A DNA stretch of 28,153 bases from Akkermansiaceae bacterium UBA1315 (GTDB lineage: Bacteria > Verrucomicrobiota > Verrucomicrobiia > Verrucomicrobiales > Akkermansiaceae), in the NCBI GenBank assembly GCA_002307065.1, contig DBTN01000040.1, positions 62,308 to 90,460 of the forward strand, in the 5' to 3' direction. Made by a program: the position numbers and the translations under genes. Shown piece by piece: positions 16,191 through 24,187 of this stretch (its first letter is position 1; each line of letters starts with the position of its first letter). The notes beneath the pieces were generated by a model. The model did not search any database, was not told the origin of the DNA, and was given only the letters and a program-made list of their open reading frames with translations.

Positions 16191-17006
16191 ATGAAGTTCA
16201 CGGACTCGTTATCTCATTCGAAGCCCGGTCGGGCTCGTAAAATTTTCATCCTCGTTGTCATCGTCGCCGTTGGATTTTTGATTAAATTTATCCTGCATTT
16301 GGTGTTGCCCCATCATGATCCCGGGAGCGGGCAACCTTTGCCACTGGCTTTGCAAAGCGGAACTTTCGAAACCCTTTATTACAACGGATCTCACAAACCG
16401 AAGGGCATTGTGATCCTCGGAACGGGTGATGGCGGTTGGTCCTACTGGGAGGAAAAAGTGGCGAAACATCTTGTCTCCAAAGGCTACGCGGTCGGCGGGT
16501 GGGATTGCCGGAAATTTGCCGACACCCGAAGCTACGACGCTGCCGAACTCGCTGCGGGATTTCGCGCGGCGGTGAAAGCGGTGCAAGACCGATCGGGCGT
16601 GTCAACCGTTCCCATTTGGTATGCGGGTTGGTCGACCGGTGCCGAACAGGCCGTCGCGGCTGCGGCGTATCCCGGCCGACCGCTGGGCATGGTCGGGCTG
16701 CTGCTCGCCGCGCCGAATCGCACCGGTCGCTATGGAATCGAGGAAAGTGACCTGCTCGGAATCGAACCGGAAGGCGAAGGAACCTTTCCGCTCGCGGAGC
16801 TGGCGCCACGCCTGACCGGACTGAAAGTGGCGCAATTCGTCGCGGGCCTCGACCCGTTGGATGACACGACTTGGTTGGCGGCGTTGCGGAGTATTCCTCA
16901 CCGGACCTATGAATTTCCGACCGCGCTTCACGATATGGGTGGGGCGGGTGACGAATTTTTGGAAAAGCTCGACCAAGCGATGGCCTGGACGCTTTCGAAG
17001 CACTGA
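16191..17006 (+). CDS. AcvB/VirJ-like alpha/beta hydrolase
   Basis: The 271-residue protein has an N-terminal membrane anchor or uncleaved signal (about 18-39) and an alpha/beta hydrolase domain that would face the periplasm. The AcvB/VirJ hallmark GDGGW is at 79-83 and GGWDCRKFADTRS follows near 100. The nucleophile elbow is GWSTG with S148; a likely acid lies in AGLDPLDD; the His is probably H247 in LHDMGG. In Agrobacterium and Rhizobium, AcvB/AtvA is encoded next to the lysyl-PG synthase LpiA and hydrolyses lysyl-PG in the periplasm. The 9-bp gap to mprF here supports the same role. It is shorter than AcvB and resembles its C-terminal VirJ half. Family confidence is high; substrate is by analogy. 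Confidence 0.85.
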   Translation: MKFTDSLSHSKPGRARKIFILVVIVAVGFLIKFILHLVLPHHDPGSGQPLPLALQSGTFETLYYNGSHKPKGIVILGTGDGGWSYWEEKVAKHLVSKGYAVGGWDCRKFADTRSYDAAELAAGFRAAVKAVQDRSGVSTVPIWYAGWSTGAEQAVAAAAYPGRPLGMVGLLLAAPNRTGRYGIEESDLLGIEPEGEGTFPLAELAPRLTGLKVAQFVAGLDPLDDTTWLAALRSIPHRTYEFPTALHDMGGAGDEFLEKLDQAMAWTLSKH

Positions 17007-17098
17007 CCACGGTTTGTTTCTCGGGACAATCTGCATTTTCCGGAAAAACGGTTTTGCTGAATCCGCGCAAATTGGTCATAGTGTGAGTGTTCTTCTCC

Positions 17099-18493
17099 AT
17101 GATCACTTACAAAAAGCAGCCCCATCCGCGAGAATACCGGCTCATTTTCAAAAATGTGGACCGCGAAGGGTGGGACCAGTCGATCGACTGCTACATGCGT
17201 GACGGGGGTTATGAAGATTTGAAAAAAGCATTCGGGATGACCCCGAAGGATATCACCGAAGAGGTGAAAAAATCCGGCTTGCGTGGTCGAGGTGGTGCCG
17301 GTTTCCCAACGGGGATGAAGTGGACCTTTATTCCTCCGAATAACACCAAACCGGTCTATCTGATCTGCAATGGTGATGAGTCCGAACCGGGCACTTTCAA
17401 GGACCGATACATTCTCCATCAGGATCCGCATCAACTGATCGAAGGTATGGTTATCGCTGCGTTTGCGGTCGGGGCCAAGACGGCGTATATCTATATCCGC
17501 GAGGAATTTCCGGAAGCCGCGTTGATCGTTGAACGGGCAATCGAAGAAGCCCGGGCAAAAAATTTCCTTGGGAAAAACGTTCTCGGCTCTGGGTTTGACG
17601 TTGAGATTTACGTCCATCGCGGCGCAGGAGCTTACATCTGCGGCGAAGAAACCGGTTTGATTGAATCGCTGGAAGGAAAGCGTCCTTATCCGCGGATCAA
17701 GCCACCGTATTTCCCGGCGGCGCTCGGACTTTATATGTGCCCGACGATTGTCAATAACGTGGAGTCTCTTTGCCACGTCCGTCACATCATCCGCATGGGT
17801 GGCGAAGAATACGCTAAACTCGGCGTGGCTCGGAATACCGGCACACGAATTCTCTGTGTTTCCGGAGATGTGAAAAAGCCCGGATATTTCGAAGTCGAAG
17901 TGGGAAAGATCACGATGCGCGAGTTGATCTACGATCTTTGCGGCGGGCCGAAAGACGGTCGCGAGATCAAGGCGGTGATTCCCGGCGGCTCATCTTCAAA
18001 AATTTTGCGGTGCGACGAAACCTTTAAGCTGAAAAATCCCGATGGCAGTGAGCGTCTGTTGGATTTTTGGGACATCCAGATGGATTTTGATACCTTGGCC
18101 GCGTGCGGATCGATGGCTGGATCGGGTGGCGTGATCGTGATCGATGATTCACGCAAAATGTCATGGGTGCTGAACAACTTGAACGCGTTCTACGCCCATG
18201 AGTCTTGCGGACAATGCACGCCGTGCCGCGAAGGATCGACGTGGATGCGGAAGATTTCCGACCGCTTGGTCGCGGGTGTGGCAAATCCCGAAGACATCGC
18301 GACCCTGGAAAGCGTGGCCTATCAGATCGATGGGAAAACGATTTGTGCGTTCGGTGAAGCATCGTCCTGGCCGGTTGAGGCGATCATCGGAAAATTCCGC
18401 GACGAACTGCTGTCCGACACGGTTCCAAAGATCGAAGGTGAACCGCACAACGCCGAGGCAGAAGCTCAGCAACGATTTTTGCAACCGATCTAA
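17099..18493 (+). CDS. nuoF: NADH-quinone oxidoreductase subunit F (51-kDa type)
   Basis: NuoF binds NADH and FMN and carries the [4Fe-4S] cluster N3 at the entry of complex I. The 464-residue product shows the NADH/FMN motifs GLRGRGGAGFPTGMKW (about 60-76), CNGDESEPGTFKDR, and RGAGAYICGEETGLIESLEG. The cluster ligands are C370, C373 and C376 in SCGQCTPCREG plus C416 in TICAFGEASSWPVE. The ATG at 17099 is preferred over the GTG at 17087. It is separated from nuoE by DUF1003, mprF and the AcvB-like gene, and lies 92 bp after the latter. No Rex-like palindrome is visible in that gap, so expression may depend on read-through or a separate promoter. nuoG and the membrane-arm genes are absent from the window. 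Confidence 0.96.
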   Translation: MITYKKQPHPREYRLIFKNVDREGWDQSIDCYMRDGGYEDLKKAFGMTPKDITEEVKKSGLRGRGGAGFPTGMKWTFIPPNNTKPVYLICNGDESEPGTFKDRYILHQDPHQLIEGMVIAAFAVGAKTAYIYIREEFPEAALIVERAIEEARAKNFLGKNVLGSGFDVEIYVHRGAGAYICGEETGLIESLEGKRPYPRIKPPYFPAALGLYMCPTIVNNVESLCHVRHIIRMGGEEYAKLGVARNTGTRILCVSGDVKKPGYFEVEVGKITMRELIYDLCGGPKDGREIKAVIPGGSSSKILRCDETFKLKNPDGSERLLDFWDIQMDFDTLAACGSMAGSGGVIVIDDSRKMSWVLNNLNAFYAHESCGQCTPCREGSTWMRKISDRLVAGVANPEDIATLESVAYQIDGKTICAFGEASSWPVEAIIGKFRDELLSDTVPKIEGEPHNAEAEAQQRFLQPI

Positions 18494-18515
18494 GCGGCTC
18501 TAGCCTGCCGACCTC

Positions 18516-18983
18516 ATGGAATCGAAGAATCCGATCCAAATCGTCACCCTGGCGCTGCGAGTCCTGCTGGGCACGTGGTTCGTTTGGAGTGGCGGGGTGA
18601 AAATTTTTGTCAGCGGCCTCGACCGGTTCACCCGTGATATCGCCAACTACCGGCTCGTTTCGCCGCCCTTGGACGCGGTCGCGGCTTACGCCGTTCCGTG
18701 GCTCGAAGTGATCGCCGGGATCTGTTTGATGTTGGGAATTTTACGGCGCGGCGCGATCCTGACGCTGACCGGACTGGTGGTCGTTTTTTGCGTGGCGATC
18801 GGCTGGGCCTGGAGCAAAGGCCTGGATATTTCTTGCGGCTGCCACGGCGGCGACTCGCCGATCAATTATTGGGGGAAAGTGGCGGAGTTTTTTGTCTATT
18901 TCACCGTGTTGGCCTGGTTGTGGCTGGCGGAGGTCTTTCGGATCACGGAAATGAAAGTGAAACAAAGGAACCTTATCGCCTGA
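18516..18983 (+). CDS. DoxX/MauE-like membrane protein
   Basis: The 155-residue protein has four predicted membrane helices. The start is LALRVLLGTWFVWSGGVKIF, the pattern of the DoxX/MauE superfamily; WLEVIAGICLMLGILRRGA fits its second and third helices. A conserved SCGCHGG motif with two cysteines sits in the loop before the last helix, as in MauE-like proteins that accompany thiol or redox proteins. The function is not established for this type. It follows nuoF by 22 bp and precedes pyrF by 42 bp, so the three may share a transcript. A redox role next to complex I is only suggested by context. Confidence 0.8.
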   Translation: MESKNPIQIVTLALRVLLGTWFVWSGGVKIFVSGLDRFTRDIANYRLVSPPLDAVAAYAVPWLEVIAGICLMLGILRRGAILTLTGLVVVFCVAIGWAWSKGLDISCGCHGGDSPINYWGKVAEFFVYFTVLAWLWLAEVFRITEMKVKQRNLIA

Positions 18984-19025
18984 TTTTTGGTTTCCGAAAT
19001 GGTCTGGGATGAGCATGGTTTTGCC

Positions 19026-19802
19026 ATGAGCTACGCCGAACGTCTTCAAGTCAGGATTGCGAAAACCGGTTCTCGCCTGTGCGTCGGGCTGGATCCACGA
19101 CCGGGCGATGGCGGGCCGTCGTTTGCGCGAAATTTTTTGAAGCAGGTGATCGAGGAAACCGAACCGTGGGCGGCGGCTTATAAGCCGAATATGGCGTATT
19201 TCGAGGCGATGGGGATTGAGGGGATTCGTTTGCTGGAAGATTTGCTCAGTGAAATGCCGGCGGATGTTCCGGTCATTTTGGATGCGAAACGCAGCGATAT
19301 CGGAGAAACTCAGAAATATTATGCGCAGGGATATTTCGGAGGTTGGAACGTGGATGCGGTGACGTTGAATCCATTTTTAGGCTACGATTCGATCGAGCCA
19401 TTTTTGGATTTTGAGGGGAAAGGAATTTACCTTTTGGCCGTGACGTCGAATCCTGGATCGGCGGATTTCCAACGCCAGATTTTGCAGGACGGACGGTCGG
19501 TTTTTGAATTGGTAACCGGTTTGGGAGATCGGGCGAAAGCGGAAGGCCGGAAAACGGATGTCGGTTATGTCGTGGGGCTTACCAATGCGGCGGATGTTTT
19601 GGATAAAATCCCGGACGCGCCGTTGTTGGTGCCGGGATTGGGGGCTCAGGGTGGCGATTTGGCGGCGTTGGCGGCGGCCAGTCGGTTGGCGCCAGACGTG
19701 ATCAATGTTTCCCGAGGAATCCTTTACGCGGCGGATGAGAGGGGATTTGCTTCGCGAGCGCGGGATTGGGCTGAGAAAATCGCAGGCGCGTACGGCGGAT
19801 AG
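19026..19802 (+). CDS. pyrF: Orotidine 5'-phosphate decarboxylase (type 2)
   Basis: PyrF converts OMP to UMP, the last step of pyrimidine synthesis, without a cofactor. The 258-residue product fits the longer type-2 branch (about 260-280 residues) rather than the 230-residue E. coli type. Visible motifs are RLCVGLDPRPGD near the N-terminus, AAYKPNMAYFEAMG, the catalytic VILDAKRSDIGETQ (Asp-x-Lys-x2-Asp array), TLNPFLGYDSIEPFL, and the phosphate-binding LLVPGLGAQGGD and VINVSRGILYA. I chose the ATG at 19026 (MSYAERLQ), with in-frame ATG at 18999 as an alternative; neither has a strong ribosome binding site. No other pyr gene is nearby. Confidence 0.94.
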   Translation: MSYAERLQVRIAKTGSRLCVGLDPRPGDGGPSFARNFLKQVIEETEPWAAAYKPNMAYFEAMGIEGIRLLEDLLSEMPADVPVILDAKRSDIGETQKYYAQGYFGGWNVDAVTLNPFLGYDSIEPFLDFEGKGIYLLAVTSNPGSADFQRQILQDGRSVFELVTGLGDRAKAEGRKTDVGYVVGLTNAADVLDKIPDAPLLVPGLGAQGGDLAALAAASRLAPDVINVSRGILYAADERGFASRARDWAEKIAGAYGG

Positions 19803-19856
19803 GTGTGCTAGTAGTTTGCTAGACATCAAAATCCACCCCCAACTTTTCTGCAACGC

Positions 19857-20783
19857 GTGAATGGCAATGGCGACGAACTTCCACCCAAGGGGTTTCACAC
19901 CCAGTATTCCGGCCTTCTTCCTCAAAAAGGTTGGCCCGGGAGAAATCTGAAATTTTTTCGTCACCGGATCGTCCCAAGCATGTTTGCCAAGGCTCCGGGG
20001 AGCCATAGTCCTCCGGTTTTGGAGCCGCCGACGGAAGGGCGGGTGCGGGTGACCTGGATCGGGCACGCTTCGTTTTTCCTGCAGTTCGCGGGGCATTCGG
20101 TCATCGTTGATCCGAACTGGGCGAATTGGCACGGGCCGGTCCGGCGTCAGCGCCAGCCGGGCATGCTGTTGCGGGATATCCCGGAGGTGGATCTGGTACT
20201 GGTGACTCATGCGCATTTTGATCATTTGCATAAACCCAGCCTGAAGATTTTGCAGGCGCGTGAAGGAATCGTCGTGCCGCGAGGCAGCGGATCTTTGGTG
20301 AAAAAGCTAGGATTTCCCGCGGTTCATGAGATGGCGGCGTGGGATGCGATCCAATTTGACATTTTGGAGGTGATTCATACGCCGTGTCACCATTGGGGCG
20401 CGCGCTTTATTCACGATACGCATCGGGATTATGGCGGTTATATCGTCCGAGCAGGCGGGAAGAGTGTGTTTCACTGCGGAGATAGCGCGTATTTCGACGG
20501 ATTTACAAAAATCGGGAAACATCAGGAAATCGACATCGCACTGATGCCAATCGGAGCTTACGAAGCGCCGAGCGGGCGAAATGTGCACATGAATCCGGAG
20601 GAGGCCGTCCGGGCATTCTCGGATCTCGGTGCGAAATTGATGATTCCGATGCATTACGGGACGTTTCCGCTGGGAAATGAGCCGTTTGAGGAACCGGTCG
20701 AGCGGCTTTTGATGGAGGCGGATCGTTTGGGAATCAGTGAACAGATCTTGATTCCTGAAGCCGGTGTGGGGATCGAATGGTGA
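19857..20783 (+). CDS. MBL-fold metal-dependent hydrolase (NAPE-PLD/UlaG-like)
   Basis: The 308-residue protein belongs to the Lactamase_B_2 branch of the metallo-beta-lactamase fold. Visible motifs are VRVTWIGHASFFLQFAGHSVIVDP (about 63-86), the metal site THAHFDHLH (HxHxDH, about 121-129), VIHTPCHHWGAR, VFHCGDSAYFDGF with the metal-bridging Asp, and MIPMHYGTFPLG near the end. The N-terminal 60 residues and the CHHWGAR segment recall bacterial relatives of N-acyl-phosphatidylethanolamine phospholipase D, so a phospholipid or phosphodiester substrate is possible. The GTG at 19857 is used; an in-frame ATG at 19980 would remove the N-terminal extension. It stands alone between pyrF and msrA. 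Confidence 0.85.
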   Translation: MNGNGDELPPKGFHTQYSGLLPQKGWPGRNLKFFRHRIVPSMFAKAPGSHSPPVLEPPTEGRVRVTWIGHASFFLQFAGHSVIVDPNWANWHGPVRRQRQPGMLLRDIPEVDLVLVTHAHFDHLHKPSLKILQAREGIVVPRGSGSLVKKLGFPAVHEMAAWDAIQFDILEVIHTPCHHWGARFIHDTHRDYGGYIVRAGGKSVFHCGDSAYFDGFTKIGKHQEIDIALMPIGAYEAPSGRNVHMNPEEAVRAFSDLGAKLMIPMHYGTFPLGNEPFEEPVERLLMEADRLGISEQILIPEAGVGIEW

Positions 20784-20840
20784 TGTTCGAAGAAACCGAG
20801 ATTTTTTGGAACAAGTTCGCTTTCTATGTATCTTACGAGC

Positions 20841-21461
20841 ATGAAGCGTCGATTGTTCCTGCTCCTTTTTTTGCTTCTTCCGGCGCTCGCGTCGTGTGAA
20901 CCCGAGAAAAAAAATATGACTCCTGCTGAACCTGCAAAAATCCCTGAAGGCGCTGAAGTTGCAACGCTCGGTGCCGGTTGCTTCTGGTGCATCGAAGCCG
21001 CGTATCGTCAGTTGGACGGTGTCTACTCCGCCATTTCAGGATACACTGGCGGCACGGTGGACAATCCGACGTATGAACAGATCTGCGGTGGTGATACCGG
21101 TCACGCGGAGGTGGTTCAGGTCGTTTTCGATCCGAAAAAAATCTCATACGAAAAGATCCTCGCGTGGTTCTGGGATCTCCACGATCCGACGACTCTGAAT
21201 CGTCAGGGAAATGACGTCGGAACCCAATACCGATCCGCCATTTATTATCATTCGGACGAGCAGAAGAAAATCGCTGAGGCTTCTAAATCGGCGGCGGCGG
21301 AGCATTTTAAAGATCCGATCGTCACGGAGATCACGAAGGCTCCGAAGTTCTATCCAGCGGAGAGCTACCATCAAAATTACTATTTCGAAAATAAGTCGAA
21401 AAATCCGTATTGTCGCTTTGTCATCGAGCCAAAGTTGAAGAAGCTAAAATTGGATCACTGA
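20841..21461 (+). CDS. msrA: Peptide methionine-S-sulfoxide reductase, lipoprotein form
   Basis: MsrA reduces methionine-S-sulfoxide in proteins. The 206-residue product starts with a lipoprotein signal MKRRLFLLLFLLLPALASC (lipobox LAS-C19), so it acts in the periplasm, unlike the usual cytoplasmic form. The catalytic site GCFWC carries the nucleophile C47; GYTGGTVDNPTYEQICGGDTGHAEVV, FWDLHDPTTLNRQGNDVGTQYRS and FYPAESYHQNYY are standard MsrA segments. A C-terminal Cys (NPYCRF) may be the recycling residue. The start at 20841 is fixed by the signal peptide; the frame opens at 20826. No MsrB domain is fused. The stop overlaps the next gene's ATG by one base (TGATG), which suggests translational coupling. 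Confidence 0.94.
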   Translation: MKRRLFLLLFLLLPALASCEPEKKNMTPAEPAKIPEGAEVATLGAGCFWCIEAAYRQLDGVYSAISGYTGGTVDNPTYEQICGGDTGHAEVVQVVFDPKKISYEKILAWFWDLHDPTTLNRQGNDVGTQYRSAIYYHSDEQKKIAEASKSAAAEHFKDPIVTEITKAPKFYPAESYHQNYYFENKSKNPYCRFVIEPKLKKLKLDH

Positions 21462-22447
21462 TGGGTGTGAATACCGAACCGGTATTTTCGGATGTTCCGT
21501 TGGGGGACTGCGAACTGGATTTGTTAAAATCGGGCGTCGAACCGGGTGAGTTGATTCGGCCGATGCGTCTTACCGCGTCGCCCTTGGTGAATACCATTGC
21601 GGATGATGGGTTAAAGAAGGCGGTGATTGCGTTTGGTCAACCAGACGTCGCCTCGGTGATGACATCGCCGCTGCTCCGCTGGATCCATGTCAGCTCGGCG
21701 GGATGCACGCGTTATGACACGCCTGAATTTCGGCAGTTTGCAAAGAAGCGAGGCTTGAGGGTGACGAACAGCTCAACCGTTTACGCGCAGGCCTGTGCAG
21801 AACACGTTTTTTCGATGATGTTGGCGAATCAGCGAAAGCTTCCTCTGGCGCTGCAGTCCGCCATGGGCAGCGACGATCCAAAATGGTCCGAATTGCGATC
21901 GAAGTGTCAGCTTTTAACCGGACAGAAGGTGCTGATCTTTGGATTTGGGGCGATCGCAGGAAGACTTGTTGAAATGTTGCGTCCTTTTCGCTGTGGCATC
22001 ACGGCAGTCAGACGCAGCCCGAAAGGCGATGAAGGCATACCGGTGGTGACCGTGGCAGATTGTTCCACGGTGCTGAAAGATGCGGATCACGTCATCAATC
22101 TTTTGCCGGAAAATTCCGAATCTACCGGTTTTTTCAATTCATCTCGTTTTGCCGGGATGAAACCGCAGGCGGCTTTTTATAATATCGGACGTGGGCGGAC
22201 CGTGGATCAAGCGGCGCTGGTAGCGGCGTTGGAAACCGAAAGAGTCGCGGCCGCTTGGTTGGATGTGACTGAACCAGAGCCTCTCGAATCGGACCATCCT
22301 TTGAGGAAGTTGAGTAATTGCTATATCACCCCTCATATCGCCGGAGGTTATCAGGGAGAATTGGAGGAACTGGTGCGGCATTTTCTTGAAAATCTTCGGA
22401 AATTTAACAGAGGCGAGGCTCTGATGGATCCTTTTATTGAAGGATAG
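21461..22447 (+). CDS. D-isomer-specific 2-hydroxyacid dehydrogenase family protein
   Basis: The 328-residue protein has the two-domain layout of NAD(P)-dependent D-2-hydroxyacid dehydrogenases. The catalytic half contains LLRWIHVSSAGCTRYDTPEF and VTNSSTVYAQACAEHVFSMML. The Rossmann half has VLIFGFGAIAGRLVEML, where the last Gly of GxGxxG is Ala. The later blocks are INLLPENSESTGFFN, AAFYNIGRGRTVDQAALVAAL (Arg), VTEPEPLESDHPLRKL (Glu) and YITPHIAGGY (His), so the catalytic Arg-Glu-His set is present. The substrate is unknown; hydroxypyruvate or glyoxylate reductase types are possible. The ATG at 21461 overlaps the msrA stop by one base, and the frame extension upstream into msrA is not needed. 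The N-terminus is less conserved. Confidence 0.87.
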   Translation: MGVNTEPVFSDVPLGDCELDLLKSGVEPGELIRPMRLTASPLVNTIADDGLKKAVIAFGQPDVASVMTSPLLRWIHVSSAGCTRYDTPEFRQFAKKRGLRVTNSSTVYAQACAEHVFSMMLANQRKLPLALQSAMGSDDPKWSELRSKCQLLTGQKVLIFGFGAIAGRLVEMLRPFRCGITAVRRSPKGDEGIPVVTVADCSTVLKDADHVINLLPENSESTGFFNSSRFAGMKPQAAFYNIGRGRTVDQAALVAALETERVAAAWLDVTEPEPLESDHPLRKLSNCYITPHIAGGYQGELEELVRHFLENLRKFNRGEALMDPFIEG

Positions 22448-22501
22448 CCAAGAGCCATTGGTGCATCGCTGTCAGCCGTTTATGAATTGATTTCGAAATG
22501 A

Positions 22502-22517
22502 TGGCATGCCGATTGCT
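22502..22517 (+). promoter_or_regulatory. Predicted sigma-54 (-24/-12) promoter of amt
   Basis: TGGCATGCCGATTGCT matches the RpoN pattern TGGCAYR-N4-TTGCW. The GG (22503-22504) and GC (22515-22516) are separated by exactly 10 bases. It lies 64 bp before the amt ATG at 22581, placing transcription start near 22528. Ammonium transporter genes are classic NtrC/sigma-54 targets. A possible NtrC half-site (TGGTGCA, about 22459-22465) lies upstream, but no full palindrome is visible. Confidence 0.7.
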
Positions 22518-22580
22518 TTCGTCTCATCACTGACGACGGCTGCTTTTTTGGGGTCGTCGTCTTACCGATTAACCACTACC

Positions 22581-24050
22581 ATGACCCTGAAGAATCGACT
22601 TCCTCGTTTCGGTTTTGCCGTCGCGGCCCTTGCTGCGATGGCATTTCCGTTTTTATCACCTTTGTCCGCCCAAGAGGCGACGGCTCCGCCGACTGCCGAA
22701 GCTGCTGCTCCGACTCCGACAGTGGAAGAGCGGCTCGCCGATCTTGAGGCTTATGTGAACAACGTCGCTCGTCCCGAAAAGGAAAACGGTGCGGCATCGC
22801 TCGTTGCTGGCCCTGGCCCTGGCCATAATGCCTGGCAAATGATCAGCACGGCGCTTGTTCTATTTATGACCCTGCCCGGATTGGCACTCTTTTACGGAGG
22901 TCTGGTTCGCCGCAAGAATGTCCTGTCGGTGCTGGCTCAGTGTTTGGGAATCGCCTGTATGGTGACGCCGCTCTGGTGGCTTTGCGGCTACAGTCTGTCT
23001 TTCGGCGCCACTGCGACGAGCCCATTTTTTGGTGATCTCAGCAATGCGCTGCTTTCAGGCATCGAAGCGGGAAATGTCGGCGCAGGTTATGTCTGGATTT
23101 CAGACAGCATGTGGGCGATGTTCCAATTGACTTTCGCGATCATCACTCCGGCTCTGATCGTGGGTGCAATCGCCGAGCGGATGAAATTCATCTCGATCAT
23201 GGCTTTCGTGTTGATCTGGATGTTCGCGGTTTATTTCCCATTCGCTCACATGGTGTGGTCGACGGTCGGCTTCATGTGCGGACCTCTTAATCCGGACGCA
23301 GGCATCAAGGCGATCGACTTTGCGGGCGGCACCGTGGTTCACATGACTTCCGGTTGGTCGGCTCTGGTTCTTTGCATCATTCTTGGCAAGCGCGTGGGTT
23401 ACGGTAAGGAGCACATGCCTCCTCACAGCATGGTTCTCTGCATGGTCGGCACCGGTATGCTCTGGGTCGGCTGGTATGGCTTCAACGCGGGTTCCGCTCT
23501 TGGTGCTGATGCGATCGCTTCGAACGCCTTTGTGACCACGACGCTTTGCGCCGCCACCGCCGGTCTGTTCTGGGCCGCGATTGAATGGATTTTGAAAGGC
23601 AAGCCAAGCGTGCTGGGTTTCTGCTCCGGGATCGTCGCAGGCTTGGTTGTCATCACTCCGGCTGCTGGATTTGTCAGCCCGAATTCCTCGATCATCATGG
23701 GAATCATCGGTGGTATCGTTCCATTCCTCGCGGTTACCTATCTCAAGAAAGCCCTCGGTTACGACGACGCGTTGGACACCTTCGGAGTTCACGGTGTCGG
23801 TGGTACGCTTGGTGCGATCCTCACCGGAGTATTTGCTGATGAGAAAATCAACGCAGTGGTCGGCCCCTTGAAAGACGGTCTCGTGCTTGAGCAAATCAAA
23901 TCAGCGGGTCTTACCATCGTCTGGAGCGTCATCGCGACGGTGATCATTGCCTACATCGTGAAAGCGATCTTCGGTCTGCGTCCTGAGCCGGAAGCTGAAG
24001 AAACCGGTCTCGACCTCGTCGATCACGGCGAGCAAGGCTACGAAGGATAA
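22581..24050 (+). CDS. amt: Ammonium transporter (Amt family)
   Basis: Amt is a trimeric inner-membrane channel for ammonium uptake. The 489-residue protein has a cleavable signal (about 1-30, LSAQ/EA site), an Ala/Pro/Thr-rich segment, a short amphipathic stretch (VEERLADLEAYVNNV), then eleven membrane helices. Family marks are LALFYGGLVRRKNVLSVLAQC, MWAMFQLTFAIITPALIVGAIAERMKF, the pore histidines in IDFAGGTVVHMTSG and FGVHGVGGTLGAI, and GTGMLWVGWYGFNAGSAL. The extra periplasmic segment before helix 1 makes it longer than AmtB of E. coli (about 405-430 residues). I chose the ATG at 22581; the frame opens at 22506, but that would lie inside the sigma-54 promoter. No glnB/K gene is adjacent. 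A strong terminator follows. Confidence 0.95.
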   Translation: MTLKNRLPRFGFAVAALAAMAFPFLSPLSAQEATAPPTAEAAAPTPTVEERLADLEAYVNNVARPEKENGAASLVAGPGPGHNAWQMISTALVLFMTLPGLALFYGGLVRRKNVLSVLAQCLGIACMVTPLWWLCGYSLSFGATATSPFFGDLSNALLSGIEAGNVGAGYVWISDSMWAMFQLTFAIITPALIVGAIAERMKFISIMAFVLIWMFAVYFPFAHMVWSTVGFMCGPLNPDAGIKAIDFAGGTVVHMTSGWSALVLCIILGKRVGYGKEHMPPHSMVLCMVGTGMLWVGWYGFNAGSALGADAIASNAFVTTTLCAATAGLFWAAIEWILKGKPSVLGFCSGIVAGLVVITPAAGFVSPNSSIIMGIIGGIVPFLAVTYLKKALGYDDALDTFGVHGVGGTLGAILTGVFADEKINAVVGPLKDGLVLEQIKSAGLTIVWSVIATVIIAYIVKAIFGLRPEPEAEETGLDLVDHGEQGYEG

Positions 24051-24071
24051 TCGATCATCACGATCTCTCCC

Positions 24072-24105
24072 AAGAGGCGGTCCGAAAGGGCCGCCTCTTT
24101 TTTTT
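24072..24105 (+). terminator. Rho-independent terminator after amt
   Basis: AAGAGGCGGTCC pairs with GGGCCGCCTCTT (12 bp with one G-T) around a GAAA tetraloop, followed by eight T residues. It starts 22 bp after the amt stop and is the clearest intrinsic terminator in the window. Confidence 0.92.
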
Positions 24106-24187
24106 GGGGGGACGGAGCTGAATCGGAGAAAAGACCTGTATTTTCTCTGGAGAATTCCGAAGTTTGTTAGACTGTTCTTTCGAACAA

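Noticed and set aside
22506..22580. Extended N-terminus of Amt
   Set aside because: It would start inside the sigma-54 promoter and would place extra residues before a good signal peptide.
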